From positions 1 through 44,501 of the forward strand of contig RPFO01002237.1 of assembly GCA_009746045.1 (NCBI GenBank): a DNA stretch of 44,501 nucleotides, given 5' to 3'. The notes under the pieces were generated by a model. That model ran no database searches. It was not told where the DNA came from and saw only the letters and a program-made list of their open reading frames with translations. The translations under genes and the position numbers were made by a program. Source of the stretch: Mesostigma viride (lineage: Eukaryota > Streptophyta > Mesostigmatophyceae > Mesostigmatales > Mesostigmataceae). Positions 8,626 through 17,090 of this stretch are shown piece after piece; position 1 is the stretch's first letter; each line of letters starts with the position of its first letter.

Positions 8626-8865
8626 ATGTCCGTGATAGCCTACCTGCGCTCCTTCCGCGTGTTTGGCAGTGCTCTATTCGACTGGCTCGCCACATTGGCG
8701 GCCGGTGCCGCGTTCGCTTATTACGCGGGTGGACGCCGCTTGAGGGCGTCCGAGATAGCGGGCTGGTTCGCCGCATTGGTGGTGATAGGCGAGGGCCTGC
8801 ACTACGCGCTAGGCCAGAACACGCCCGTCGTTAGAAAAATAGTGTCTTCGTTACGTATACAATGA
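8626..8865 (+). CDS. Small two-helix membrane protein
   Basis: Encodes 79 aa with two hydrophobic segments (ALFDWLATLAAGAAFAYYAG and EIAGWFAALVVIGEGLHYALG) separated by a short basic loop. The pattern FDxxxT ... GExxHYxxG followed by NTPV resembles a family of small membrane proteins I know from several giant viruses. That resemblance is from memory and unchecked. A start at 8614 (adding MYTT) is equally possible. The region before it (ATATATTAAATTATATG, 8,598-8,615) is a strong AT-rich promoter candidate. The stop overlaps the next start (ATGA at 8,862-8,865). Confidence 0.6.
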   Translation: MSVIAYLRSFRVFGSALFDWLATLAAGAAFAYYAGGRRLRASEIAGWFAALVVIGEGLHYALGQNTPVVRKIVSSLRIQ

Positions 8866-9728
8866 GGAGCTGCGATGCGAGGACCGCTACTGGGGGTGCG
8901 TGCAGAAAACTAGTGCAGAACGGGAGATGCCACATGCACAGGGGTCAACCGATCGTGCATCGCAGAAGGGGGCATAGCACGAGGGGGCATAGCACGAGAA
9001 GGGGGCTCGCCCCCATTCTTAAAACCATGTATACCACTGTGGATGGGGATCTGGATTTAGACGCACTAGGGCGTGCAATGAAGCGCATGCACGTAGACAA
9101 GAGTTCCATACAAGACATCCAAAGTGCTATCGCCAACTTTAGAGAACTCAAGCCGGCAGGGTGGAAGGACCAGGTCAGAAAGCTGAATATAGCGGAATCC
9201 GAGCTGATACGCGAAGAGTTTAACAAGTCCCAGGAGATGCAGAACTGGAATGACCAGTTCCTGCACTCCCCGACAAAACGACAACGCCCGGAGGGGGGGC
9301 CGTTTACGCGACGGGAGGAGGAGCAGGATCGGCGCGTGAGGGGGTCGGATTATATGAGAGACGCAAAAAGGGACCAGGCGTGGGTGAAGAAGAAATTCTT
9401 GGAGCACGAGTTTGACAGACTCGAGAGGGCCAACCCGGATTACGAGCACAACAAGCAGATGGCAAAACAAAGGAGGATCGAAAAAAGGCATCGGTTGATT
9501 CTTCGAGATTTTCCTAACGGCGTGCCCGCTCGACGACCAGAACATCCGAGTGCCCCGCCAATGCCGTCTGACACACGGTTTGATAGCGACGGCGAGCTGA
9601 AACATATACCGACCGCCCCCCTCTGCCAGACGATGTGGAGTTTTTTTACAAGGACGGTGTGTTGCGCATTGTCCCCGATCGGGAGATGCTCCCCCGTCCG
9701 CCCCCCCTCTGCCAGATGGCGAATATGA
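8862..9728 (+). CDS. Cys/His-box protein with P(S/T)AP motifs, C-terminus frameshifted
   Basis: Encodes 288 aa as read. The Cys/His box is at residues 4-26 (C4, C14, C23, H26). Then come a duplicated GHSTR (a 15-bp DNA tandem repeat), a long charged helical region, and a Pro-rich tail with PSAP at 229-232 and PTAP at 250-253. After PTAP the frame becomes implausible (Cys/Trp-rich) at a C6 run (9,616-9,621). Another frame then reads a protein-like segment (VEFFYKDGVLRIVPDREM) up to a C7 run (9,701-9,707), after which the third frame gives a further PSAPPLP motif and a basic tail ending at 9,828. Two missing C bases would explain both breaks. The start overlaps the upstream stop by 4 bp, suggesting co-transcription. 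Confidence 0.6.
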   Translation: MRSCDARTATGGACRKLVQNGRCHMHRGQPIVHRRRGHSTRGHSTRRGLAPILKTMYTTVDGDLDLDALGRAMKRMHVDKSSIQDIQSAIANFRELKPAGWKDQVRKLNIAESELIREEFNKSQEMQNWNDQFLHSPTKRQRPEGGPFTRREEEQDRRVRGSDYMRDAKRDQAWVKKKFLEHEFDRLERANPDYEHNKQMAKQRRIEKRHRLILRDFPNGVPARRPEHPSAPPMPSDTRFDSDGELKHIPTAPLCQTMWSFFTRTVCCALSPIGRCSPVRPPSARWRI

Positions 9729-9855
9729 AAATGTACCGTCCGCCCCCCCCCTGCCAGAAGACCACGGGCATAAAACGGGTCAAAAGAGAAAGCGGCGACA
9801 GGGCCGGAATCGAGCTCTGCGCTACTAGAGTTTTTTTCGCGTCACTTCTGTATAA

Positions 9856-10829
9856 ATGAAGTGCGGTGCGCGTACATCGTCAGGCGGGATGTGCGGGATC
9901 GTCGTACCAAGAGGGAGGTGCCACCTGCACAGGGGGCAGCGGCGCGTGTCGCGTCACGGGATGCGGTCCAAGGCCAACAAGCGCTCCCACATCGAGATGG
10001 AGGCCGGAATGAAGAAGGACCCGGACGATCCGTACAACATCTCTCTCCGTCTCGCCCTGCTGAAGCTCCCCCAGCCGACCGCCCCCGCGACACAGGTGCC
10101 GAAGAAGGGCGCGCATGGCACGGGAGCGTACAGGTCGAGAGCCACAGGGGGCGTCGCCGCCCCAGGCACCGGATGCGGGCGTACGACGTGGACAATATTG
10201 CGGAGAGGTTTGGTGAGCTTAGCCTGAAGGAACCGAAAGAGGACGCGCCCGGGGTGGCGGAGCTGACAAAGGGGCTAAGTGAGCTTAGTCTGAAGAACGC
10301 CGGTGATCTCAGCCGAGATACCAAACATAAACAAATGTTGTCAAACGGCGGACCCGGCGCCGATTGGCGGGACATGAACCGGGCGACATACGACGATATC
10401 GAGGAAATAATGCTCGAATCGAAAAAACTGAGCAACGTGGATCGTTTAAACTACGGGGCGGCCATGGGAAAGAAAAAACACGCAGATTTTGTTAAGAGAC
10501 TGGAGGTTGGGTACAACCACCGATTTAACCAGCTCTATCCTAAACAGGTGCAGGCGTTCGAGGCGATCAAGCGGGCAAGCGATGACTTAATTGCGCACTT
10601 GGACAACGCACAGGCAGAGGCGGAGGCGAGGGGGGACCTAATGACCACTGAAGAAAGGGAGCGGTTGATTGATAGAAGTGACGAACTTCAGGACATTATA
10701 GACAAGACGCGACACGAGTATCAAAAGATAGAGGATGCCATACGCAGGGTCACGCGGATCAGGGACCGACTGGGGGCAATGAAGACTTACCACGCCACTT
10801 CCGCGTTCAGCAAGTTCGGCAAGGCTTAA
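9856..10829 (+). pseudogene. Cys/His-box protein gene with one frameshift
   Basis: The N-terminal frame from ATG 9856 gives the Cys/His box (KCGARTSSGGMC ... RCHLH) and a plausible sequence until about 10,146. There, at a G5 run (10,147-10,151), the frame must change to reach a long helical region (ending 10,829) that begins with a basic HRMRAYDVD module matching HRMRADDV of two other box proteins. That second frame is open upstream too but is nonsense over the box. The C-terminal part is charged and coiled-coil-like (ELQDIIDKTRHEYQKIEDAIRR). The stop overlaps the convergent fibre gene stop by 2 bp. Whether it is truly broken depends on the reality of the one-base change. Confidence 0.6.
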
Positions 10830-11554
10830 AAGGTCATCTGGCTCTCGCTGATGACGGAGGCGGTGGCGGCCCCGATGGCGCCCATGCTGTTGCCGGACGT
10901 CACCGTGTTGGGGGCGGGGTTGGTGCCGACCCATCCGTTGCTGCCGCCCGACCCGCGCACCTTCACCAGCTGCAGGCCCTCGTTGTTGGAGATGCGGAAA
11001 CCGTACGTCACCGTCTGGTTGGCCGCGTACATCTCCCGCCAGCCGTACAGCATCGTGTTGGCCGCCGTGAGCGCCTGGCCGGACACGAAGCGCACGTCGT
11101 CGTACCACACGCTACCGACGTACCCGCCGTACAGCACCAGATTCGGGTTCGCGCCCAACGCGCCGTTGGCCGAGGAAGCCACCAGGGCGCCGTCCAGGTA
11201 GAACTTGACCTGCGACCCGCTCATGGTGATGCACAGCGTGAACGGCTCGGCGTGCACGGGGGTGTCCATGACGATGGCCGCGTTCACGCCGTCGGAGAAG
11301 GTCAGGAAGCCGCCGCTCGAGATCTGCACGGCAAGGTAGCCGTACTCGATCAGGTCGGTCAGGAGGGTCAGCGTGGACAGGTCGAACTGGGGCAGCACCT
11401 TGATGATCAGAGAGAACGTGCCCGTGACGTTGGGCGACACGGAGTCGAACTGGGAGCCGGACTCCTTGAGCACGCCGTCCGCGACGGTGCCGCTGCCACT
11501 GAAGGTGGCGCTGCCGACGGTGCTGGCCTTGGAGGAGGAGAACTCCCACCGCAG
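10826..11554 (-). pseudogene. Fibre-like gene, 3' fragment (downstream of retrotransposon insertion)
   Basis: Reading on the minus strand from the insertion point, the frame resumes with a WEFSSS segment and continues through a concanavalin-like region (FSLIIKVLPQFDLSTLTLL, VKFYLDGALVASS, WYDDVRFVSG) to the family tail (LYGWREMYAANQTVTYGFRI) and TAA at 10,826. It aligns along its length with the C-terminal half of the protein at 1-1530. Joined across the element, codons before (…DTLR) and after (WEF…) meet in frame, as in the intact paralogue, so this was one gene of roughly 900 residues. It has no start codon of its own. Confidence 0.85.
11548..11554. repeat. Target-site duplication, left copy (ACCGCAG)
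   Basis: ACCGCAG at 11,548-11,554 is repeated at 17,093-17,099. Removing everything between them plus one copy restores the reading frame of the fibre gene exactly. Seven bases match. Copia elements usually duplicate five, so the outer two may belong to the element or match by chance. Confidence 0.75.
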
Positions 11555-11662
11555 TTGAATGCCCTTCGCCGCTGGCTTGTCAGGTCTAGGGAAATGTATT
11601 CACAGATGAAAGAAGCGCCCATTCCCATGCAAAAAGACGACAGGTCACACGGTAAAAAAAAC

Positions 11663-14600
11663 TCATGTCATCATGAGCTGCCGCAGCAGCTTGTACTGAG
11701 GCCCCGACAGCATCGCTGGCTTGGTCAAGGCATCGGCAATATTCTCGCTCTCGGGGATCCACCGCCGCTCATCCAACACCGTGGCGGACTCGGCCAACAC
11801 AAGGTAATCTAGTTTGGTGGTGGAGGCGAGCGGGTTATTCAGAAACTCAATTATTGACTTGCTATCTGTGCACAGCCGCATGCGGAGCGACAGCGCCACG
11901 CGGGCCTTATCCGCAATCCATTGCAAAAGATGCTGCACATAACACGCATGGTCGACAGCGGAAATGAACGCGCGACACTCCGCGCGATTGCTGTCTACCA
12001 CTACCCGCTGATGGATGCGGCTATACCAGTCGACAATAGTGGGCTGCCCAGTGGGGCTATCAAGAAAAAAGATGGCCGCCTCCCGCGCGCGCAGCTGCGT
12101 GATGGTACGCGACTCCAGGTTCGCGTCAGAGTAAATGGTCATTGCCACCGGGCGGGTGATATCAACCCCCCACACGCGCAGGCCCGGTGACGCCAAGACT
12201 TGCGTCCGAAGATGCTGCGCTCCCATGCCCGCAAGCACGGCGTCGGGCGCACGCGCGTAGATGGACAGGTCGGGTCGCACCGTGCCCGCGAGCCACCCCA
12301 GCTGGCCGCGCAATTGCGGTCCCGCGGACGCATCCAGCCGCTCAGGCAGCGATTGCGCGAGCTTGTCGGCGTATTCCTGCTTGGCCGCCATGTCAATGCA
12401 CCAGCCAACCGGTGTGCGGTGCAAAGTGTAGGTTAGGCCACAGAAAGGGACGGGGGTGTCGGGGTCCAGCCACAACGTGCGGCTAGTGGGCAAAAGCTTG
12501 GCCACAGCGGTTATGAACTGCCGGACCCACGCCCGGGGTCCAATAAGCCGCCAGTCATCCCCATGCCATTGCATGAACGCGGGCTCGTGTGGGTTGGGTG
12601 TGTGGATGTGAAAGAGGTTGCTATCGATGCGGGAAAACACCGCCCCCATGCTAGCAAAGATGCGTTCAGCCGTCTTGCGAAAGATGATGGGGCTAGACTG
12701 CAGGCCCTCCACACCAAGGAGAAGCCGCAAGTACACACACCGCAGCTCCCCCTGCCACACCAAAGGGACCTTGACCACATACACCGTGCCACGCCACACT
12801 TCCTCGGCCACTGCCGGGTCGCTATGGAGAAAGGCCCGCTGAAAATCTGAGCAGGCCATGGCATAGTCCAACCCCCGATCCAACAGCCCCAAGAACACCG
12901 ATGTTAACACCCGGCTAGTGGTCTGCGACAGCCCGGGCGTAAACAATTCCTCCTCCGACAACTCAGACGAGCCCCTAAACTCCGTGACACAGGGCCGTAC
13001 ATGAAATGTGACAGGGTCAGTGGGGAGGACCTGCTTATACTTGAGCACAAACTTCAAGTTCAGCTTTACCGCCCCTTGCGGCACCTCCATCAACTCCCCA
13101 TACACCCCATACATCGCCCACTCCAGCTGCGCGCGCAAGAAAGCCGCGCGCCACTTATGGAACTTGACAGGGTCACGGCAGTCCTCCTTAAACTGCGGAT
13201 AACTAACAGGAGATTTAGTGGCGATGCTCCAGGGAAAAATGCCAAGACTGCTGGGGTGACACTTCTGCGGCTGCGTGACATCGGCTACCAGCGGCTCTGC
13301 CGTATATTCCGCCCCGCGAATGGCCCCTACTGCAGTGGCATAATCCTCAGGGTGATTAATAGCCTCGGGGGGACCCCGGCCCGTGAGGGCTGCAAGCGCT
13401 ACGTGATATTGGTACAAGCCTATGCTCCCCACCCCCTCGAGGGTCACCAAGCCGGCTGACACAGAAAACCCGGGGAGGGAAACAAAAGGGTTACCTATGA
13501 GGGTGATCCCCTTGTAACCCTCTAGCACTTGCACAGGGACATCTACCCCTAGGATGGGCATGAGCACCTGCCCAGCCACCTTATAGGCCCGCTGCCCGTC
13601 AAACCCCGCAACCTCCTTCCAACTACTGGGCAGCAAAGGGTAATAGGCCTCGGCCGCCGCCGGGCTCGTGATAGACACGCCTGCCATGGTATCTATGGCC
13701 GCAATATGCCTAGAGGGAACATCATGAGCTTCAGTCACAACCGTGGGGCACTTATCTGGCATGACGCGGCTGACTTGTGCCGCACCCCCCGCTGCCGCCG
13801 CCTTGAGCTTGTCCGCCTTGAGCAGCTGTCGGAGGACGTGGGCCAGCTGGGAGCCCACGCCCGCGCCTGACGATGTGTCCGGCGCCGCCACGGTGGGCGC
13901 TGCTGGGGTCGCGGGGAGGGGCTGAGGTAGCGCCCCCGCGTCGACCCCGGGGACTTGCTCCGGCGCGGCGCCTGCAGGGGGGTGGGCAACAAGCGCATCA
14001 TGCACAGCCACCCCAAGTGGGGTGGGTAGGACAGGTTCCAGCCGGGCCCGCTTGGCCGGCCGGCTATCCACATCCCAACCGAGCTGGCGGCTGTGCTCCT
14101 TGGCCGCCTGGACCTGGGCATCGGACGCCTTGTACCGATACACCTTATCCCACGGGATGAGATAGTCCCTATGCTCCCAGTGCACCTTCACCCGCCTATG
14201 CACCCAGTCCAAATCCACCACCATGCCTGGCCCTTGCATCTGCCCCCGCTTGCCAAAGGAATTCTCCTTGTGAAACAAGACCAACTCCCCCAGCTCCCAC
14301 TCCTGCGACAAGTCAGGCTGGGTGCGGTCTAACTGCCGCCTAACCTCAGCGGTGGTAGCGAGGTGGGCCTCCCAATGGTCTGCCACGTCCGGAGGGTAAA
14401 TGCCCGACTGCAGCCCCCGCGCGGTAATAAGACCTAGTCCCTGGGGCAGCTTGAAAAGCACCTGGCTGTTGTACTTGTCCATGAGCAAGCGGCACCACAG
14501 CGCGCGTTGTGCATAAGGCTGCCCCGCGGGCTTGAATCCTAACCCGCTGGCCTGCTGCTTGGCTGCCATGCCCTTTACGCTGCTGATGTGCCTATCAATC

Positions 14601-15397
14601 AGCCCCAAGTTGCCATGGTCCTGCCGCCCAGCAATAACCACCATCTCACAGCCCTCCCGCCCCACAATGCAATCAAATTGTTGGTCCAACATGACCTCAG
14701 AAATGGGAAAGAAGTGAGACATGGCAATGCGCAGCCCCCGCCACAAGGACTCCTCTACCATGCTTGGCAGGGGCTCGATGGCTAGGAACTTGGTATAGCG
14801 ATCCATCAAGACCAAATAATAGTCCCCCTCCTCCAAATGCATGACATCCCCCACTAACCTCCCCCGGTACGGGGAAGGAGTCTTAGCATGCCAGCGCCTA
14901 CGCTTCTTCCTGACACTTGCGCATGCGTGGCACTCCTCTAACTCCGCCTGAGCGACCTTCAACCCCGGCGCCCCCATAAGCCGAGTCGCCCAGTCTAGCG
15001 TTTGCCCCGCCACATGACCCACCGCAAGGTGAATCTGGTGAGCAAGCATCCGCAATCCTATGGCCGTGGGGGTGGTGCCATCCCCTTCTATGCTAGGCAC
15101 CTGCCCCGCCAAGCTCTCTGCATGTGCATTCCTGTCGGCAATGTGCTCTAGTGAGGCCTTACTGAGGCGGCGACCCAACTCCACGTCTACGTGAGGGGCT
15201 ACCTCGGCATCTGCCGGCACTATCTCACCTGAAGGGGTGAGCTCCGGAAGGGCGTGTTCAGGCTCTATTGCGACCACGCTGGGCACGCACTCCTGATCAG
15301 CTGCAGCACTTGCACTTCCATTCTGAACCACTGACGTGGGAACATTAGGACTACAAGGCACAGCATCCTCACGCCTAGCCGACTCACCGCGACACAC
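11663..15397 (-). CDS. pol: Copia-type pol polyprotein (integrase, protease-like, RT, RNase H)
   Basis: The open frame is 1,244 codons. The integrase HHCC zinc region is at H123, H128, C156, C159. The integrase core has candidate catalytic residues D184 (GDVMHLE), D238 (MLDQQ) and D268 (GLIDRH, where most families have Glu). A retropepsin-like site IDTMAGVSI (about 568-576) with a downstream LIGNPF (633-638) lies between integrase and RT. RT has D851 (SDFQRAFLHSD) and a catalytic box HGDD (945-948) instead of YVDD. RNase H has D1091, E1140, D1178 and a terminal ADALTKP. The frame is the same as gag and is separated from it by one UGA. The first codon of the open frame given here is GTG, not a likely initiator, so translation probably comes by read-through of gag. 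Confidence 0.9.
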   Translation of the reverse strand: MCRGESARREDAVPCSPNVPTSVVQNGSASAAADQECVPSVVAIEPEHALPELTPSGEIVPADAEVAPHVDVELGRRLSKASLEHIADRNAHAESLAGQVPSIEGDGTTPTAIGLRMLAHQIHLAVGHVAGQTLDWATRLMGAPGLKVAQAELEECHACASVRKKRRRWHAKTPSPYRGRLVGDVMHLEEGDYYLVLMDRYTKFLAIEPLPSMVEESLWRGLRIAMSHFFPISEVMLDQQFDCIVGREGCEMVVIAGRQDHGNLGLIDRHISSVKGMAAKQQASGLGFKPAGQPYAQRALWCRLLMDKYNSQVLFKLPQGLGLITARGLQSGIYPPDVADHWEAHLATTAEVRRQLDRTQPDLSQEWELGELVLFHKENSFGKRGQMQGPGMVVDLDWVHRRVKVHWEHRDYLIPWDKVYRYKASDAQVQAAKEHSRQLGWDVDSRPAKRARLEPVLPTPLGVAVHDALVAHPPAGAAPEQVPGVDAGALPQPLPATPAAPTVAAPDTSSGAGVGSQLAHVLRQLLKADKLKAAAAGGAAQVSRVMPDKCPTVVTEAHDVPSRHIAAIDTMAGVSITSPAAAEAYYPLLPSSWKEVAGFDGQRAYKVAGQVLMPILGVDVPVQVLEGYKGITLIGNPFVSLPGFSVSAGLVTLEGVGSIGLYQYHVALAALTGRGPPEAINHPEDYATAVGAIRGAEYTAEPLVADVTQPQKCHPSSLGIFPWSIATKSPVSYPQFKEDCRDPVKFHKWRAAFLRAQLEWAMYGVYGELMEVPQGAVKLNLKFVLKYKQVLPTDPVTFHVRPCVTEFRGSSELSEEELFTPGLSQTTSRVLTSVFLGLLDRGLDYAMACSDFQRAFLHSDPAVAEEVWRGTVYVVKVPLVWQGELRCVYLRLLLGVEGLQSSPIIFRKTAERIFASMGAVFSRIDSNLFHIHTPNPHEPAFMQWHGDDWRLIGPRAWVRQFITAVAKLLPTSRTLWLDPDTPVPFCGLTYTLHRTPVGWCIDMAAKQEYADKLAQSLPERLDASAGPQLRGQLGWLAGTVRPDLSIYARAPDAVLAGMGAQHLRTQVLASPGLRVWGVDITRPVAMTIYSDANLESRTITQLRAREAAIFFLDSPTGQPTIVDWYSRIHQRVVVDSNRAECRAFISAVDHACYVQHLLQWIADKARVALSLRMRLCTDSKSIIEFLNNPLASTTKLDYLVLAESATVLDERRWIPESENIADALTKPAMLSGPQYKLLRQLMMT

Positions 15398-15412
15398 ATC
15401 ACCTCTATGACG

Positions 15413-16528
15413 TCACTTGGGCATGGCTGGCCGTGGGGCGCGGCATGTGTTGGGGTCGTGTCCAGGAAGCCGAACCGCCCAGCAGCGCCGGCACACTCGA
15501 GTCGCCTTGCCGAGGTCCAGCCGCAGCGTGCAGTTGGCCTCGGTGTGCCCCACGCCGGTGCACCGCTCGCAGACGACCTTCTCCTTGGGGACACCACCCT
15601 GCTGCTGTTGCTGCCTGCCAGTGCCGCCCTCCTGTCGAGGCTGCTTGCCCTGACCGCCTCCCGGCCCGCGTTTGCTGGACGCGTTCTGGTTGTGCCGACC
15701 ACCGCGAGCTCGGCGTTTGCCACCCAACATTCGCACCACGTTGTCGGCCACCGTCGTGGACAGCTGGGTAACAAGAGTGGTCAAGTCCGACAGAGAAGCT
15801 GCTGGCGGGGTCGAGGCAGGCACAGGGTTTACCTGAGCAACTGTCGGCAGCTTGTTGTTACGCCTGGGGCCGCCCCGGTCCTTGAACATCTCTCGGAGGT
15901 GCGCCATGGCTGCGTTGAACCGTTTCTGGTCGTCCGGGGTGCCCACTACCACGGAAGAAGCTAGCGCAATTTTCATGCCGAGACCGGCCTTGACATTGGC
16001 ACGGCTCTCTGGCGTCAGCCCCAGCGCATCCAGAACTGCGCTGAGTAAATATTCGCTACTCATGTGCTTCAAGACACCCTTGCTCCGGACCTGGGCCGCG
16101 AATCTGGCCATGTCCGAGCTGAGGTAATTGGGGTCAAGCGACAGGTTGCGCACCAGCGCCTGCCCCTCCTTTTCCTCGTCAGGAAAGCTTGAGGTGTCGA
16201 GCACCTCTTGCAGGGCCTTCACTGTGTCGGGCCAGGTCCACGCCTCTTTGCTGGCGTTGATAATGACCCCTCGCACGTCCGCATTACCCGTAGCCTCGTT
16301 GCATACCTCTGACCGGCGCAGCTTGGTGAGGAAAACTGCGTCGGACAGTTCGTTGTAGTCCTGCCGGAGCTCGCCCAGGCTGTTAATAAACTCCTCCACG
16401 GCGGACGGCGTCAGAATTTCTGGCAGCTTACTTGGCAGCTCTTCTTTCTTGAAAACTTTCCGGGCAGTTGGTGCTGACTGCTGCCCCGGAGCTGTGCTGA
16501 CCGAGCCACCAGCTGGCTCAGTCGCCAC
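15413..16528 (-). CDS. gag: Retrotransposon Gag with two zinc knuckles
   Basis: Encodes 371 aa from ATG 16528 to TGA at 15,415-15,413. The N-terminal two thirds are helical, in the manner of UBN2-type copia Gag (LRRSEVCNEATGN, WTWPDTVKALQEVLD, YLLSAVLDALGL). There is then a basic, Gly/Gln-rich linker and two CCHC-type knuckles, C-x2-C-x3-GH-x4-C (CERCTGVGHTEANC) and C-x2-C-x6-H-x4-C (CRRCWAVRLPGHDPNTC). Gag forms the virus-like particle and the knuckles bind the RNA. The stop is UGA followed by C, a context known to be leaky, and the downstream frame stays open into pol. Confidence 0.85.
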   Translation of the reverse strand: MATEPAGGSVSTAPGQQSAPTARKVFKKEELPSKLPEILTPSAVEEFINSLGELRQDYNELSDAVFLTKLRRSEVCNEATGNADVRGVIINASKEAWTWPDTVKALQEVLDTSSFPDEEKEGQALVRNLSLDPNYLSSDMARFAAQVRSKGVLKHMSSEYLLSAVLDALGLTPESRANVKAGLGMKIALASSVVVGTPDDQKRFNAAMAHLREMFKDRGGPRRNNKLPTVAQVNPVPASTPPAASLSDLTTLVTQLSTTVADNVVRMLGGKRRARGGRHNQNASSKRGPGGGQGKQPRQEGGTGRQQQQQGGVPKEKVVCERCTGVGHTEANCTLRLDLGKATRVCRRCWAVRLPGHDPNTCRAPRPAMPK

Positions 16529-16665
16529 GGTGGCTGCGCCACTCCCATCCGCCGGAGTTGATGCTTGCGTTCCCTGGTCCTGGGTTGCAGCTGCGTTCGC
16601 TCCGCGCCACGCGCCATGAGCCCAGAAAAATGGTCAACGGTAATGTTGACTGTTGTGAATACAAG

Positions 16666-16688
16666 TTGAATGCCCTTCACCGCTGGCT
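16666..16688. repeat. Copy of the 23-bp element terminus (presumed end of 5' LTR-like region)
   Basis: TTGAATGCCCTTC-A-CCGCTGGCT here matches 11,555-11,577 with one mismatch (A versus G). On the minus strand it would mark the 3' border of an LTR of about 427 bp (17,092-16,666), but similarity to the other end stops after these 23 bp. Confidence 0.6.
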
Positions 16689-16832
16689 AGCACGCCGGCG
16701 ATGGAGACGGGATTTTTGTTGTTTGGGGAACCGATTGTGGGAGGCTGAGCCCGCAGCCGCCACTGATTGCTATTGAACCCTTGCAGCTGGCCAGGCCGCA
16801 AGGAGCTCAGCGGCGCGGCGCTAACCGATAAG

Positions 16833-16912
16833 GCATGCTCGAGCCTCTAACCCGAGACTACCGGTAGGCTACCCGATAGTGCATGCTCGAGCCTCTAACC
16901 CGAGACTACCGG
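16833..16912. repeat. 32-bp direct repeat pair in the element leader
   Basis: Two identical 32-bp copies beginning GCATGCTCGAGCCTCTAACC at 16,833-16,864 and 16,881-16,912, separated by 16 bp. They lie in the presumed promoter/leader region of the retrotransposon, where tandem repeats often act as transcription control elements. That role is inference. Confidence 0.7.
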
Positions 16913-17090
16913 CACTCAGCGGATCTGTGCTACCGAGGGCGACGGTTCTCTGACCGTCCCGGCGCGCACTGGCTTCCGTACCTTGCTTAGGCACCGACTA
17001 GCATCTAGACACCAATCTTTGATGCCCACCTGACTAGGCGCCCAGGCCGGCGACTACCGGCCAGCGGATAGATGCCACTCGGGAGCACAA

